DNA of 52,500 nt from Chrysomallon squamiferum (Eukaryota > Mollusca > Gastropoda > Neomphalida > Peltospiridae): contig CM022665.1 of NCBI GenBank assembly GCA_012295275.1, positions 27,774,446 through 27,826,945 on the forward strand, in the 5' to 3' direction. Below are positions 14,170 to 26,500 of the stretch, one piece after another. A program made the translations under genes and the position numbers. The notes beneath the pieces are model-generated. The model ran no database searches. It had not been told where the DNA came from and worked only from the letters and a program-made list of their open reading frames with translations. Position 1 is the stretch's first letter, and each line of letters begins with the position of its first letter.

Positions 14170-14611
14170 TGTATTTTATTTATCTGTATCTGTCCCCGTC
14201 TGCCTGTTTGTTTACTAATGTATCATATCATCTCACAAAATATTTGTTATGTATATGGATATTAAAAAAGGCTGTAGAACAAGTCATTAATTTTTTTTTT
14301 TTTATTTGTTAATTGATTTTATTATTACTGTTTTTGTTATTCTTTCTTTATTTATTTACGTATTTATTTATTAAAATCAAAGTATTTTTTTTTTTTAGAT
14401 AAAATGAACAAACGTTTACATATATAATACATACACATAATAAAAAGTAAAACAAAAATAGAATAAAACAAAATAAAATAAAAAGTAATAATAACAAATA
14501 AATAGTTTCATATATATTGTTATTAAATTCCTTAGTAATAAATGTTGCGTATACTACTTATTATTATCATCTTAATCATTGTCATCAATGATCACCATCA
14601 TAATTGTTTTA

Positions 14612-14653
<42 letters not shown>

Positions 14654-15192
14654 TTTGTTTTAAAGATGCTATGGATTTTATTTATTATATTATTAGCTTA
14701 TTTTATGATAATTAGATTTTCCACAAGCAATGATTTTCACTGTAAAGGAAATGGAAAAAAAAAAAAAAAAAAAAAAGATTTGCTGTGAAAAAAAACGACT
14801 CTGATTATAAACAGTTTGATATAATATCACACAGTTTAAACATATCAAAGCCAAATGCTGTTAATACAAATAAATATAATGATAATGCACGAAATATTTC
14901 AAACCTGCTACCATCTTCTTCATATAAATTCAATATTTTGTGTTAATACTGATTTATATTATTCTTTTATATATACTGAATATAAAATAACAACAACAAC
15001 GACAACGGCAACAATAACAACAGTAACAACAGCGACAGAAACAGCAATAATCATAAAATTCATTTCACCTTTTTTTTTTTTTTTTTTTTTAAATTTCAAA
15101 CGGGGTGATATGTCGTTGAATAAATGTTTATTAATTTCACTGACCATGTTTAATGCAGTTTGCAAGCACTCCCTGCTGGTCAGTATAGATCG
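14170..15192. other. K4-K5 spacer, simple-sequence rich
   Basis: Contains T runs, (TAA)n at about 14615-14652, poly-A at about 14756-14776, (AAC)-like repeats near 14989-15045 and poly-T at about 15070-15090. No gene recognised. Confidence 0.6.
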
Positions 15193-15228
15193 TGACGTCA
15201 ACAGAGAAACGTCATCGGAATATAAAAG
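15193..15228 (+). promoter_or_regulatory. K5 promoter: CRE, half-site and TATA box
   Basis: TGACGTCA at 15193-15200, AACGTCAT at 15208-15215, then TATAAAAG at 15221-15228. This is the clearest TATA box in the cluster. Exon 1 probably ends at 15367 before gtaagc. Confidence 0.72.
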
Positions 15229-15792
15229 AAGTATTAATAAAAATAAATAAATAAATAAATAACATTTTAAAAATGAGTAAATAAAATAACAGACAGCCTT
15301 CAGCCCAAAAACCAGATTAAAACAAATGAAAAGAGGCAAAGAAGTAATGAAGAGGTGTTTTTAACACGTAAGCTTTGTTATTTTTATTTTTATTTTATTT
15401 TTATTTTTTGTCGTATTATTAAAAAAAAAAAAAAAAAAAAAAACCCATTAAAGCATCAATATATTTAACTTAAGCAATGATTTCTAAATTTGTTTTACTA
15501 CACAAAAATATCATAAAACGAAATTATTTTATTTTTATTTTTTAAAATTAATTTTCTGTTTGTTTAAATTGCAAAATAAATGCATATTTTGTGTATGCGA
15601 TTTGAAATTCATAGCTGAAAATTATTAACGAACAGACTTTGTTTTATTTAAATCGTACTTATATATATATATATATATATAATTAACTATTAGCAATAAA
15701 TATTACTTAAATATAATACTGCATACATGGGAAGTTAGAGCTGCCCTATATGATTTTGGTTTCAGGAACTACTCTGAAATTTCTGATGCAAC

Positions 15793-15995
15793 ATGAAGTT
15801 GATAGTCATGCTCATGTTACTGGGATTTGTTACTAGTCAAACAATAAGTGAAGTATTTTATCGATCTATAGACATGTGTCTACCTAGCTGTTAAATAATA
15901 TAGCATTTCATATCGTTCATAAATATTTATTAGGTACAAGGATATTAAACATATTGTAGCACAAGTAATTAATTATTTATTTTTTTTTTTTATTA

Positions 15996-16044
<49 letters not shown>

Positions 16045-16459
16045 TATTTTTTATTTTTTTATTTATTTATTTTTTTTTTTTATTTATTTTTTTTTTTTTT
16101 TTTTTTTTTTCTCTAACATCATGACTGGGGAACCTAGATTCCATTACCACCGATTTAGTTTACAAAATAATACTAAATCTTCGAAATGAAGTCACATACT
16201 CGATAATAAGGTAATACCACAATGTTATATATATAATTATGTGTATACACGTTATTTTCGTACAGACGAGCGTTGTGAGCTGTCTATTTATCAGGGTGTC
16301 TGTCCAAGCGATGAAAGTGTACCCGATGGTTTTCCAAAGATGAAGTGGTTTTACGACGCTGATACGGACGATTGTTTAGAATTGAAGTTTTATGGGTGTG
16401 GAGGAAACAGAAACAGGTTTCCAACTAGAGGGCACTGTTTTTCAACATGCAAAAACTGA
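15793..16459 (+). CDS. K5: secreted single Kunitz-domain protein
   Basis: Exon 2 (15766-15847) follows ggtttcag and has a longer leader before ATG 15793. The 18-residue signal starts MKLIVMLMLLGFVTSQ. The phase-1 donor gtgaag is at 15848. Exon 3 (16266-16459) follows cgtacag. Precursor is 82 residues. Cysteine spacing is 8-23-7-12-3. P1 is Pro, the loop PSDESVPDGFP leads into KMKWFYD, and the core is GCGGNRNRF. AATAAA at 16515-16520, after an AT dinucleotide repeat (16466-16502). Closest to K4 in promoter, donors and exon 3. Confidence 0.88.
15990..16110 (+). repeat. (TTA)n and T-rich tract in K5 intron 2
   Basis: TTA repeats at about 15998-16043 followed by long T-rich runs to about 16110. 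Confidence 0.85.
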
Positions 16460-16463
16460 TAAT

Positions 16464-16510
<47 letters not shown>

Positions 16511-16520
16511 ATATAATAAA

Positions 16521-18200
16521 TTAGTGAATTAAAGCGTCGATTAAAAAACAAACATTGGTAGTTCTTTGTTGTAGAATAAAATTATCATTATTAAAGCTGT
16601 TTTTCTAATTACTATCTTTGGTCCTATATTTATTCCGATATTCACACACATCTGTGTTAAAAATAATAATAAAAGTGAATGAAGTGGTGATTGAATTAAA
16701 TAAAATAAAATAAAATTAAATTAAATTAAATTAAATTAAATTAAAAAAAATAAATGAAATGAAATAAAACAAAACAAAAATGAATATACAGTAGTAATAT
16801 AAGGGTTCCTGTAATATACAAAATGTATGTAATTGTTATCAAACGTGCCGTGATTGCATTTAGTTTATCGTTTTGCTTTATGTCCAAAAGTCATACGTGC
16901 CAATAGCCACACACCGCTAGATGTTACAGTAGGCTAAGCACACCTATACTTAACTTGACCGCTTCAGAGCAGAGTAATTAGATGGGCTGTGTTAGTAAGT
17001 TACTAATGAAAGCGTGTTTGAATCATGGACTGTTTAAATTCGTAATCACTCCTCCAGTTGTTTGGAGAAGAAGTTTTATAGTTAATGAATAAATCTAATT
17101 AAATAAATGTAACATCTGTGTCTTACTATTTTATATAAAGAGTTGTAAACACTTATCTGGCCTGAATATATATATATATTTATATATATATATCTGATCC
17201 TGAATATATAATTATGTCCTTTTAGATATTATTTGCAGCAATACGAATCCCTACTTAGATGGATTAACTACACAGTCACTTATACTTTGTTGTAAGTACA
17301 GTCGTACAACTTAGGACTGACCGGTCGACTTTCCGACCGCACGTCTGGCAGTTAGGGCTACAACTACGTTCAAATTTCTCTATCGACACGGTGCAAGATT
17401 ATTTTCGTCCTTATTGCAAGATTTGGGAAGAATAAAAAAAAAAAATAATAATAATAATAATAATATTAAAAAAATAAATAAACAAACAAAGGAAAAAAGT
17501 AAGAACAATTCAGACTAAGCTATATATATTTTGTAAAGAAAACAACCCCACCAGCTACACAAGTCAGAAAAATCTTTGGCCCGATTTTCAGCACCAGTGA
17601 TCAGCAAATATTATTTTTTTATTTATAGCAAGTATTAAACACTTTGTAATGCGCACTGTGTTTGATTTAAGCTAACTAAAGGGTTATAATAAAGAAAAAG
17701 AAAAAAAAAAGATGAAAAAAAAAGGAAAATAGAAGAACATACATAAATCTGAGATAAATATACATACAGTAATTTGGATTCTATAAATACAGAAGAACCT
17801 GTTTCCAACTGAATAAAATTCGTCGGAACGAAATGTGGTCGTAAACTGAAGACTTTCTGTATACAAAACGAGGAACGGCGTCAATACCTGAAGAATAATT
17901 TAAGTTTCTAAAACGATCTCCAGTAACAGTTTTGATAAATGAAATATTTTAATATAATGATCACATTTAAAGGTAAACATTTGTATTCATTCAGTCACAA
18001 CAGAAATTTCTATTCAATAAAAAAAAATGATTTATACACGAATAAAAGAAATAAAATTTTAATATTACAGATCTTTTTTTTGTTTGTTTTTTCTTTCTTT
18101 CTTTCTCCTTTTTTGTTTTGTTTATTTTTATTTTATTTGTGTTTATTATATTATATTATTATTTTATTTTATTATTATTTTTTGTTTGTTTTTTTACTCT
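16521..18200. other. K5-K6 spacer, no gene recognised
   Basis: AT-rich unique sequence with TTAAA pentamer repeats (about 16705-16745), AT repeats (17167-17195), AAT repeats (about 17445-17465) and T-rich runs near the K6 promoter. No CRE, signal exon or Kunitz remnant seen. Confidence 0.55.
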
Positions 18201-18245
18201 TGACGTCATCTACGTAATATTATAACGCCATGTTGCAAACGTCAT
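18201..18245 (+). promoter_or_regulatory. K6 promoter: CRE and distant half-site
   Basis: TGACGTCA at 18201-18208 with a further AACGTCAT at 18238-18245, 36 bp on. The start codon lies only 173 bp from the CRE with no splice acceptor between, so this copy appears to have lost, or never had, the leader intron. Confidence 0.65.
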
Positions 18246-18373
18246 CAGTCAACTTAGCAACGGTAGATGTTTCTAAACACTGCCGTCATATTTTTATCCA
18301 GAATTTTAATTTGAAATAGTTTATTTTTCTCTCATTTTGTTTCTACATTTTGTTTTATTAATTCATTTTCATT

Positions 18374-18894
18374 ATGAAGATTCTGATCATCCTTATTATC
18401 TGCGTATTCGTGTATAAAGCTGAGGGCACCATGGCATACACAAGTAAGAACTTACATAACTTATAACTGTTAACTTTCCTATCAAAAAAAAAAATAAAAA
18501 ATAAAAGATTTAGTAATGCGTTTTCTTGCTTTATTTTTCAAGCACTCCTTTCTTTTAAACTTTATATGTAACGGATAAATAATTTAAATATAACTATTAC
18601 AATATTTAAAAACAAAAGACTTTTGTCTGATGTTTTTTCATTGTTAATCTTCGGACGAACTCAGAGAAAGTTTAAGAATCTTTGCAATGGTTTTTGTTCT
18701 TGTCTAATCAAGTCTCTCGTGCCTACTGGAGTGAGCCTTACAAGGAAAACTTATGCAATCCAGTATATCATATTTAAATACTTAATTATGTTTGAAAACT
18801 GATTATTATCGAAACAGCAGTAGTGATGAATTTTATTACATAAAGATTGAATTACAATAAAAGCTATTAAGATCATGCTAATTAATTATTATTA

Positions 18895-18928
<34 letters not shown>

Positions 18929-19263
18929 ATAAGATAAACCTAATTGTTTTTAATGATAGAGATTTATTTTTTAGTAACTCAGATTCTATTATTATTTTTT
19001 TTTTTACTACTACTGCTGCTACCTCAACTACAAAAACAACTACTACAACTATATTACCTGTGTACTCAGGTCGCCGCTGTGATTTGCCAATACATCAAGG
19101 AATTTGTCCAGATGATGACGCAGAAGAGGAGTATCCTGTACGCAAATGGTTTTACGATGCGCTGTCTGATATGTGCAAGCTGCTCAAATACTACGGATGT
19201 GGAGGAAACGCTAACAGATTCGCCACCAAAGCAGCCTGTGTCCGTTTATGCGTTGATGACTAA
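18374..19263 (+). CDS. K6: secreted single Kunitz-domain protein, two-exon form
   Basis: The first coding exon ends at 18443. The ATG at 18374 opens a 23-residue signal (MKILIILIICVFVYKAEGT...), with the phase-1 donor gtaaga at 18444. No AG acceptor with a pyrimidine tract is evident immediately before the ATG, so promoter, leader and signal probably share one exon. The Kunitz exon (19070-19263) follows gtactcag. Precursor is 87 residues. Cysteine spacing is 8-22-7-12-3. P1 is Pro, the loop is PDDDAEEEYP, then VRKWFYD. AATAAA at 19288-19293. Last copy before the transposon-rich gap. Confidence 0.87.
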
Positions 19264-19293
19264 AATGTTTCCAAACAAACGTAAAAAAATAAA

Positions 19294-20639
19294 GCGTCCG
19301 ATTTAAGCTGATTTGTTTGTCGTAATGTTTTCTGATATTTAAACTAATCTAGTCTTACTTTATTCAACACTGACAATCACAAAAGACAGACAACAATTTT
19401 AACAAAATAAATGCATCTTTTAAGATGTGATGTTTGAAGAAGAAGAAGAAGAAGAACAATAATACTACTAATAATAATAATGATAAGGATGATGATGATG
19501 ATGATGACGATAATAATTATAACTGAAAAGGCTATACATAAATAAATTAAAAAAAATTAATAAAAGGACTGAAAAAATAAACCTACAGTAACAGACTAAC
19601 AGGTGTGTTTTTGTTGCATCAGAAAACTTGTTTTGTATCAAACGACGCGTAACCTTCGTGACCAATTTTTAAAAAATGTTTTAACACGGGCTTAAAATAA
19701 AGTCGAGTTCAAGTATGAACAGATAAATCTTTTTAATGGGGAGTGGGAAAGAAAGTTAATATTCATATAAGCACATGCTGACATTACTTTACAGATATTT
19801 TTTACATCAGCAGGCTTTACTTAAATTCACATAGTTGCTTTAGTACGGCTGAAAACATTGACCTCTTTTTATTTATTTTATTTTATTTTTATTTTTTTTA
19901 TTTTTATTTTTATTTTTTTTTTTGCTGTAACTATAATAAAATTTAAAAAAAAAAAAAACCCAAACAAAACACGACCTTTCTCTAAAAGTTAATTGCAAAA
20001 AATAAACACTGCATCTCCAGTGTTGAAGTTTCTTCTTTTTTTTTACTTATAAACTTTTATTTAAAATTAAAAAGTATTCCATTTTTGACACGTGTTGAAA
20101 TATGTATTTATTTATAGAATGTTAGAAAGTGAATTAAAAATTATGCAAATTATATTTGAAAAAAAATAATTAAAAATTACATAAAGGGCAATTGAAACAA
20201 ACAAATGAAAAAAAGAAAAAAAAAAGAAAAAGAAAAGAAAAGTGAAAAAAAAGAAGAAGTGAGACAGAATTTTGCTTGTCCTTTAACATCATGTAAGTAC
20301 CTACAATTATGTTCACTGAAGCATACTTAGCATTACGTAACTACCTACCAACTTTGCTACTTATTTATCATAGTCATAGTAGTGAGAAAGAGAAAACCGT
20401 AAACACTTTATATCTCTTTTTGACTGCTTGCCAATCCGTTTGTTTGAATTTAAGACGTATTGTACATATAACTATATGCAAAGCCCACATGTTAAGAAAC
20501 AAATAATTTTTTATTTTGTTTAACCCTTGGCATGTTTTAAATATGAAATGGGATAGTAAGCTTTAAAATATAGGTCTGTCCATAAATATATATAAAGTCA
20601 AGGTCACGCGCAGTTATATCTGTTATTTAAAAATGGGGA
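19294..20639. other. Transposon-gap left edge, no gene
   Basis: (GAA)n and GAT repeats at 19435-19515, T-rich runs at 19860-19925, A/G-rich tract at 20205-20265. No coding exon recognised. Confidence 0.5.
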
Positions 20640-21745
20640 AGATTTGTTTTGTCTTTTTGTACATTCTTCTAAGGCTTTTGATAATGTTACTCATTCATTT
20701 CTTTTAAAAAGTTTTGCTGAAGTTGGAATATGTGGTGAATATTTATTTGGTAATTTCATCAATATATACTAAACTAAGTGCTTGTGTAACAACACCAAAT
20801 GGCTTATTAGATTATTTTCACTGTAATATTGGCACTCAATAAGGATGTAAAATGTTCATTATTTTTTTAAATAGGCTTATAAAAAATACAGAAGAGTGTG
20901 GCAGGCAAGGTGTTTTTATGTCAACTGACTGTAAATCAGTACATGCTTTTATGTTTGCTGATGATGTATCAACAGTTTCTGACAAGCTTTTACAGCGACG
21001 AAAGAAAATGAGTGTAGTACAATTGTTTTGTAATCGTGAATTTAAGAAAGACCAAGGTTATTTTTATTTGAAATCGGGTTTCCCTCAAAAATGTTTTAAT
21101 GGAAATAGCACTGAGGTTGTCTCATATTATATATATTTAGGTATTACGTTTACACCAAAACCTAATATGGACTAAAACTCAAACTTATTTGCAGCATAAG
21201 GTAAAAAAAAACTAAAAAACATGATGGCAATGTATATGTGTCAAAGGAAATGTGTTGATATTGTTTGTGACTATTTATTTAAGATATTTGATTCTATGGT
21301 AAGGCCAGTTTTATATTATGGTCTGAAGTACGGGGAACTTGTTACTGTAAAATTAATGAAGATGTTAAGATCAAAATAGGTAAATGGTTTTTAAAATTAG
21401 GAGAAAACACTAGACTTTAGATGAATGTTTTAGAGCACCTTTATTCACAGTACATGGGCTATTAAATACTGTTGTAGGCTATTATAAATGTATCTGATAT
21501 TTTTTTAATTATAAGCGTTATCAATCACTGTTAAATGTAGAACGTTATCTTAGTTATGAAATCCCTGTTTATCTTAAAGTAGGATTTAGATGTAGGAATT
21601 TCAGATCTGCGTTTGATCAAGGAAGATGTGACAACAAACACTCTGTCCATATTGCGCGGATCATGGATTAAGATATACTGAGGATGAATTCTGTATTTGT
21701 TTATTATAATGCACTAAGAGATCACTATATTTCCAAATTTATAAA

Positions 21746-21776
<31 letters not shown>
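20640..21776 (+). mobile_element. Degraded non-LTR retrotransposon (LINE) RT remnant
   Basis: Plus-strand translations in shifting frames show reverse-transcriptase motifs in order: KAFDNVTHSFLLKSF around 20670-20720, a decayed GxxQGC box near 20835, the catalytic FADD in FMFADDVSTVSD near 20955, YLGITFTP near 21140, and a VRPVLYYG-like motif near 21300. Several stops and frameshifts interrupt it. A 28-base A run at 21749-21776 may be the element's poly(A) tail. It is 5' truncated. The motif order is that of CR1/Jockey/RTE-like RTs; the exact clade is uncertain. Confidence 0.75.
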
Positions 21777-22439
21777 CATAGAAAAAATAATGCATGCAAA
21801 TGTTTATAGATATTATGACATCACAAAGTGTGGATGTATTATTTAATGTATGTCTTTAAATATGAAATATTTAAATATATACCTATTTATCTATATACCT
21901 ATACTAAAATGTGCAAACATGTGATATTTGTTTTTTAACTGCATTATTTAGTGGTGTTTTATTACATATTGTTCGGCAACACATTTTATCACCACACCCC
22001 CAGTTATAACAATTAACTGTCTGATGAAAAAACGAATTTGTGTATTTAATTACAATTAAAAAATAATACAGATAAATAATCAAGAACATTTTTGAATTAT
22101 TATTTCCCTTTCAAGAGCTCAACAATAACCATCTACATACACACACACACACAAGTACAGTCATTGTTATTTTAAGCTCTTTTTTTTTTTTTTTTCAATG
22201 TTATACTGACTTATGATTGAATTTTCAGACAACTAAGTTGATGTTAATGATGTAATATTTAGGGGATACTACAGTGGAGGCTGGACACGTGATCCCGCCG
22301 AGCAAGGGACACTATATTTGAAATAAGAATATTGCTACAAGAGGATAAAACAATAAAAATCACAAAACACCCCAGGAATCACAGCATAAATCAGTTTTTA
22401 ATTGCAGCACATTTTAATACGTATTAGTTAGATGTACTG
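21777..22439. other. AT-rich spacer
   Basis: Poly-T at about 22180-22195 and a short AC repeat near 22140. No gene seen. Confidence 0.5.
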
Positions 22440-22963
22440 TAATATATTGACATGATATAAATTCATCTAGTTGACAAATCGGTCGACAACGTGACAGTGA
22501 ATTGAAAGAAAATAGATTAAAGAAGAACTGCCTGAGTGGGTATATATAGCCTGGTATCTATATTTAGAAAGCGTGCCCGTCGCAGACGTGCTTCACAACA
22601 GCTTGCTCTGATTAGCACGTTAATTTTTTTCCATTCCATTCCATTTAACGCACCTCTAACAGGCGTAATATATTGACATGATATAAATTCATCTAGTTGA
22701 CAAATCGGTCGACAACGTGACAGTGAATTGAAAGAAAATAGATGGATGGATGGATGGAGAACTCTTTTTACGTGCCCACGTCCAATTCAAGGTTCGGGCA
22801 CTCCCGAAAATAGATTAAAGAAGAACTGCCTGAGTGGTTATATATAGCCTGGTATCTATATTTAAAAAGCGTGCCCGTCGCAGACGTGCTTCACAACAGC
22901 TTGCTCTGATCAGCACGTTAATTTTTTCCCATTCCATTCCATTTAACGCACCTCTAACAGGCG
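22440..22963 (+). repeat. Tandem duplication of a dispersed repeat; second copy carries an insertion
   Basis: Copy 1 is 22440-22665 and copy 2 is 22666-22963. Both start TAATATATTGACATGATATA and end in CTCTAACAGGCG. They are nearly identical except for a 62 bp insertion in copy 2. Each contains the dispersed core CTTCACAACAGCTTGCTCTG plus ATTAGCACG or ATCAGCACG (22590-22622 and 22888-22920). Confidence 0.9.
22734..22815 (+). mobile_element. 62 bp insertion flanked by 10 bp direct repeats
   Basis: GAAAATAGAT at 22734-22743 is repeated at 22806-22815 around a 62 bp segment made of GGAT repeats and a unique part containing TCCAATTCAAGGTTCGGGCA. The paralogous copy 1 has the empty site, which makes target-site duplication the simplest reading. 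Element family unknown. Confidence 0.65.
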
Positions 22964-23342
22964 TCCGCCGGGAAAGTACATAAATCTTTCTTGTTTACTA
23001 CCGGTGCGTAGAATAATAAAAGTCCCGGGACGTGGACATTTCTAATTGCTTTGCGCTGCAGTAACGAGACGACTTTTTTGTTAACAACGAGATGAGAACC
23101 CTGAAGTAGAATGTTAGGAATGTGATTACTGTCCTGGGTAGAATTTGTAATTAGGTTTCCATTAACTGAGTAGATACCTTAGTGTTTTTGTTTTTTGTTT
23201 ATTTGCTCGTATTATGCTCTACCAATTTACTGTTTTGGGTAGTAAATTTATCTTTCTCTTATACTGAGCAGGCACTTGTACATTGGATCTTTTCCCGGTT
23301 TAATCTATATAAAGTTTTATATCAAAATGGAAAACTATTTCA
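22964..23342. other. Spacer before the MULE remnant
   Basis: Mixed-composition sequence with no exon or repeat recognised. Confidence 0.4.
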
Positions 23343-23700
23343 CATTTAACATTATGGCAGCTGCACGAGTTAGAATGTCATTTATCGACCCGTTAAAACA
23401 CGACATTTGTATTACAACCAGCACAAATTTCGCTTTAAAAGAAAGTGTGAAGAGAATATTTACTGGAGATGTTAGCCGAGATTCCACGTTTTAGTGCATT
23501 AAGACGATACAACCGCGACAGCGACACAAAACCCTGTCAGTTTAGGATATCAATTTAGAAGGAAAGAGAACCTGCACCGAGGGAGGAGATCCTTTTCTAC
23601 ACAGAACTGAAGGAGGAAACCTAATACTGATCTTCACAACTGACAAGAACTTGGAGTTGTTGTGTGACGCAGATGTTGTATTACCAGATGGAACATTTAT
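23343..23700 (+). pseudogene. MULE-type transposase remnant
   Basis: Frame-shifted translations give AAARVRM...ALKESVKRI, then EIPRFSALRRYNR, then LIFTTDKNLELLCDADVVLP followed by DGTF. The order and the DGTF end match the N-terminal part of Mutator-like (MULE) transposases as found in animal FLYWCH/MULE genes. At least two frame changes and stops occur, and the DDE core beyond DGTF is absent because the sequence runs into a TTTA repeat. Assigned from family knowledge; no search was possible. Confidence 0.5.
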
Positions 23701-23831
23701 TTATTTATTTATTTATTTATTTATTAGTACTATAATACCCATAACGTAACCAGCGATATGAATTCGGATTAACCTCCATCGGTAGAGCCTTTCTAGTGGG
23801 ATCCATTGGTGTGGGGAATTTTTTGTTGTTG

Positions 23832-23879
<48 letters not shown>

Positions 23880-25230
23880 CAGTGGCGGCATTGAAGATGA
23901 ATTCCATTTTGCATCAGAATGTTTATTTTATAATATTATTATAGTATCATATTTAAAGAACTATTTGTGTACAAGACCATCTACTTTTAACAAAATCAAT
24001 CTTTTGTCTTCAAAAAATAAAAATAAACTTTAAGGAATCTTGATAAATATGAAATTTAATTTGTAACTACATACATATAGCAACTATCTGGTTATATTTT
24101 TATTATCCTAATTCTTACGTTTAATTTTTTTTTTTTTCCTGTGTTTGTATACTGTAACCTATTACACAACTATTTCTGTTTTATAACTGTATTTTTGTAT
24201 ATTCTGTGTTTATAGTCATGCTGACTTTGGCAAATAAATAACCTGAACAGCAATTGAATTGTAGTAATAGTAGCAGTAGTAGTAGTAGCTGCGGTACAGT
24301 ATCATCTCGTTGTTACGTTTTGACTGCGCACACTGTCATAGATCATCACTGGTACATGTCAGCTTGTCCCGCTAAGTAGACACAATTTTAAAATCGCTGT
24401 GGACTTCGCGGGCCATAACCCTCTTAAATAGGGAAAGAAACTAAGCACTCCTTCCTTCTGAACCCTATATGTTTATTGATACAAGCTTAAAACTCAAGAA
24501 ATAGCTACTGTAATTACGTCTGTTAAGAGGTCGTCAGGTGTGTCCGCTATGATGATTATTAAGAATATTTTTCAGAAATATATTTTTAGATGTGTTTATT
24601 GTGTGCATGTATGTCCATTAGTATTTGCGTTTGAAAAAAGAAAAGATAAAATGATTCCTGAAGGTTTTCCCATCACTGAGTTCTTTAAACTGACAGTTTA
24701 TAAATATAAAAGAAGATATGAGACAGCCCATATTATCTGATAGACACGCCCTCTGATCTTTACACCAGCTTGCTTTTGATTAGCACGCAACATTTGTTCC
24801 TGTGCGTCTGTCCATTTCCTGTGATGGACACGCCTCCTTTGTCATCCTGACAAAAACTTGCTGTTGATACCCTTCTTCACTCCCCTACTCGTCCACATGA
24901 AGTAAATTGTCAGAGAGACTGACTGATGTTAATCAGTATCGAAATACTAAGAATAGATGTGAAATGGCTCGATGCGAAACATTTTGTTTGTTGTCGTAGT
25001 TCGCGTTATAGAACGTGACTGTTTACTCGAGAACGTGTGTCGGCGTGTTTTTCTTCTTACCATTCTTAGGACTGTAACTATTAAGAAAGAAAAAAAATAA
25101 AGAAAGAAAGAAAGAAATACATTAGTGGATTTAAGAAAATATAAACAAGATGATCAAGTAAGAACTATTTTGCAATGCTATTAATAACAATATCCATAAT
25201 TTCAGTAATGACGTTAATCTGTGTTTTGGA

Positions 25231-25262
<32 letters not shown>

Positions 25263-25416
25263 TTTTTTCAGTTTCAGTGGTATTTGTTTCATTTTATTTT
25301 AAATTAATTAGTTCTTTATATTTACAGTTACATGGTCTTAATAATAATAATAATAATTTACAGTAACTATTCAATAACATATTTGAAAATGTGAACGCAC
25401 TATATTATTATTATTA

Positions 25417-25456
<40 letters not shown>

Positions 25457-25805
25457 CATTATTATTATTATTATTATTATTTTGTTGTTGTTGTTGATGA
25501 TGATGTGAAAAAATGACACACTCCAAGGACTGGCCCAAACGGAAGAACAGGTGCTGTTTGTTTGTTAAGGTATGTTTTTAGCAAAGAGTTAGATAACAAG
25601 AACGATGCACTCTGCATGCTGTGCGTCAGATGGCATCGCAAGGGGTACCAGAGTGTGACTCACATCACACACCCACGGGGTAAACAAAACCCAAACGATA
25701 AGGATTAGACCCAGTGTCCGCTAAGCCGTTGTAACGAGGTTCCTTTAATAAGTGATTGTGATTTTCTTGTATAAGAATACAACGATGATTACGTTTCTTC
25801 TTTCA
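23701..25805. other. Simple repeats and a dispersed-repeat core, no gene
   Basis: (TG)n at about 23836-23878, TAG repeats at about 24265-24287, copy e of the dispersed core at 24761-24788, (TTA)n at 25233-25262 and 25400-25485. No coding exon recognised. Confidence 0.5.
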
Positions 25806-25806
25806 G

Positions 25807-26173
25807 CGTCTGGCAAGCAGTGATGAAACGAAAACTTATTTTAATTTTAATACTTCTTGGGATCACTTCACTTGTCTGGATTATTTTTTCTGTCAAGGAA
25901 GTAGAGCCCACAGTGACTCATTTACATGATGACGTTTCAGTCAGAATTACAGTCAGAAGGAGTGCGTATTTGGACCTCATCAATGATCTAGCAGACGACA
26001 TGAGAAACGTGAAAGAAATACCGCTAGACGAAGAACCGATAACATTTGCAGAAAAGCAACACACAAATAACAAACTGAAGGGACAAAAACTAAAAAGGAA
26101 GAAGCTGAAAAACATAATGCAACGACAACAAAAAAAACAACAAAAAAACAAAAACAAACAAAAAACGTATTAA
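25807..26173 (+). CDS. Possible first coding exon of a type II membrane protein
   Basis: A splice-acceptor-like tttcag ends at 25806, followed by ATGs at 25820 and 25823. The open frame to 26173 begins MMKRKLILILILLGITSLVW and continues IIFSV: a short basic N-terminus then about 20 hydrophobic residues, the layout of a signal anchor. About 60 acidic/polar residues follow, then a Lys/Gln/Asn-rich tail from A-rich DNA. Golgi glycosyl- and sulfotransferases often start this way, but no catalytic motif is present, so that is only a guess. The tail may be intron read-through. No downstream exon was identified, and no CRE precedes it. Confidence 0.3.
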
Positions 26174-26467
26174 TGATTACAAAATATCTGGCACATTAAG
26201 ACGATTGAGATTCTGATGTTATTTGTATATAAAAGTGGGCATATGTGGTTATATGATTTGTTTCACTGTTTGCTGTTGTTTTTATTATCATCATTATTAT
26301 TCTTTTCATTATTGTGTTTTTTAAATCTTTTTTATGTGAAATGTTTTTTTTTTTTTTTTTAAATATTTTTTAACTGAAATGTTTTTGTTAATTTTTTTTT
26401 TTTTTTTTTTTTTTTTTTCCACTGTAATGGATCTTTTAGTTAATTAATTTATTTCATTATTTTTTTA

Positions 26468-26500
<33 letters not shown>

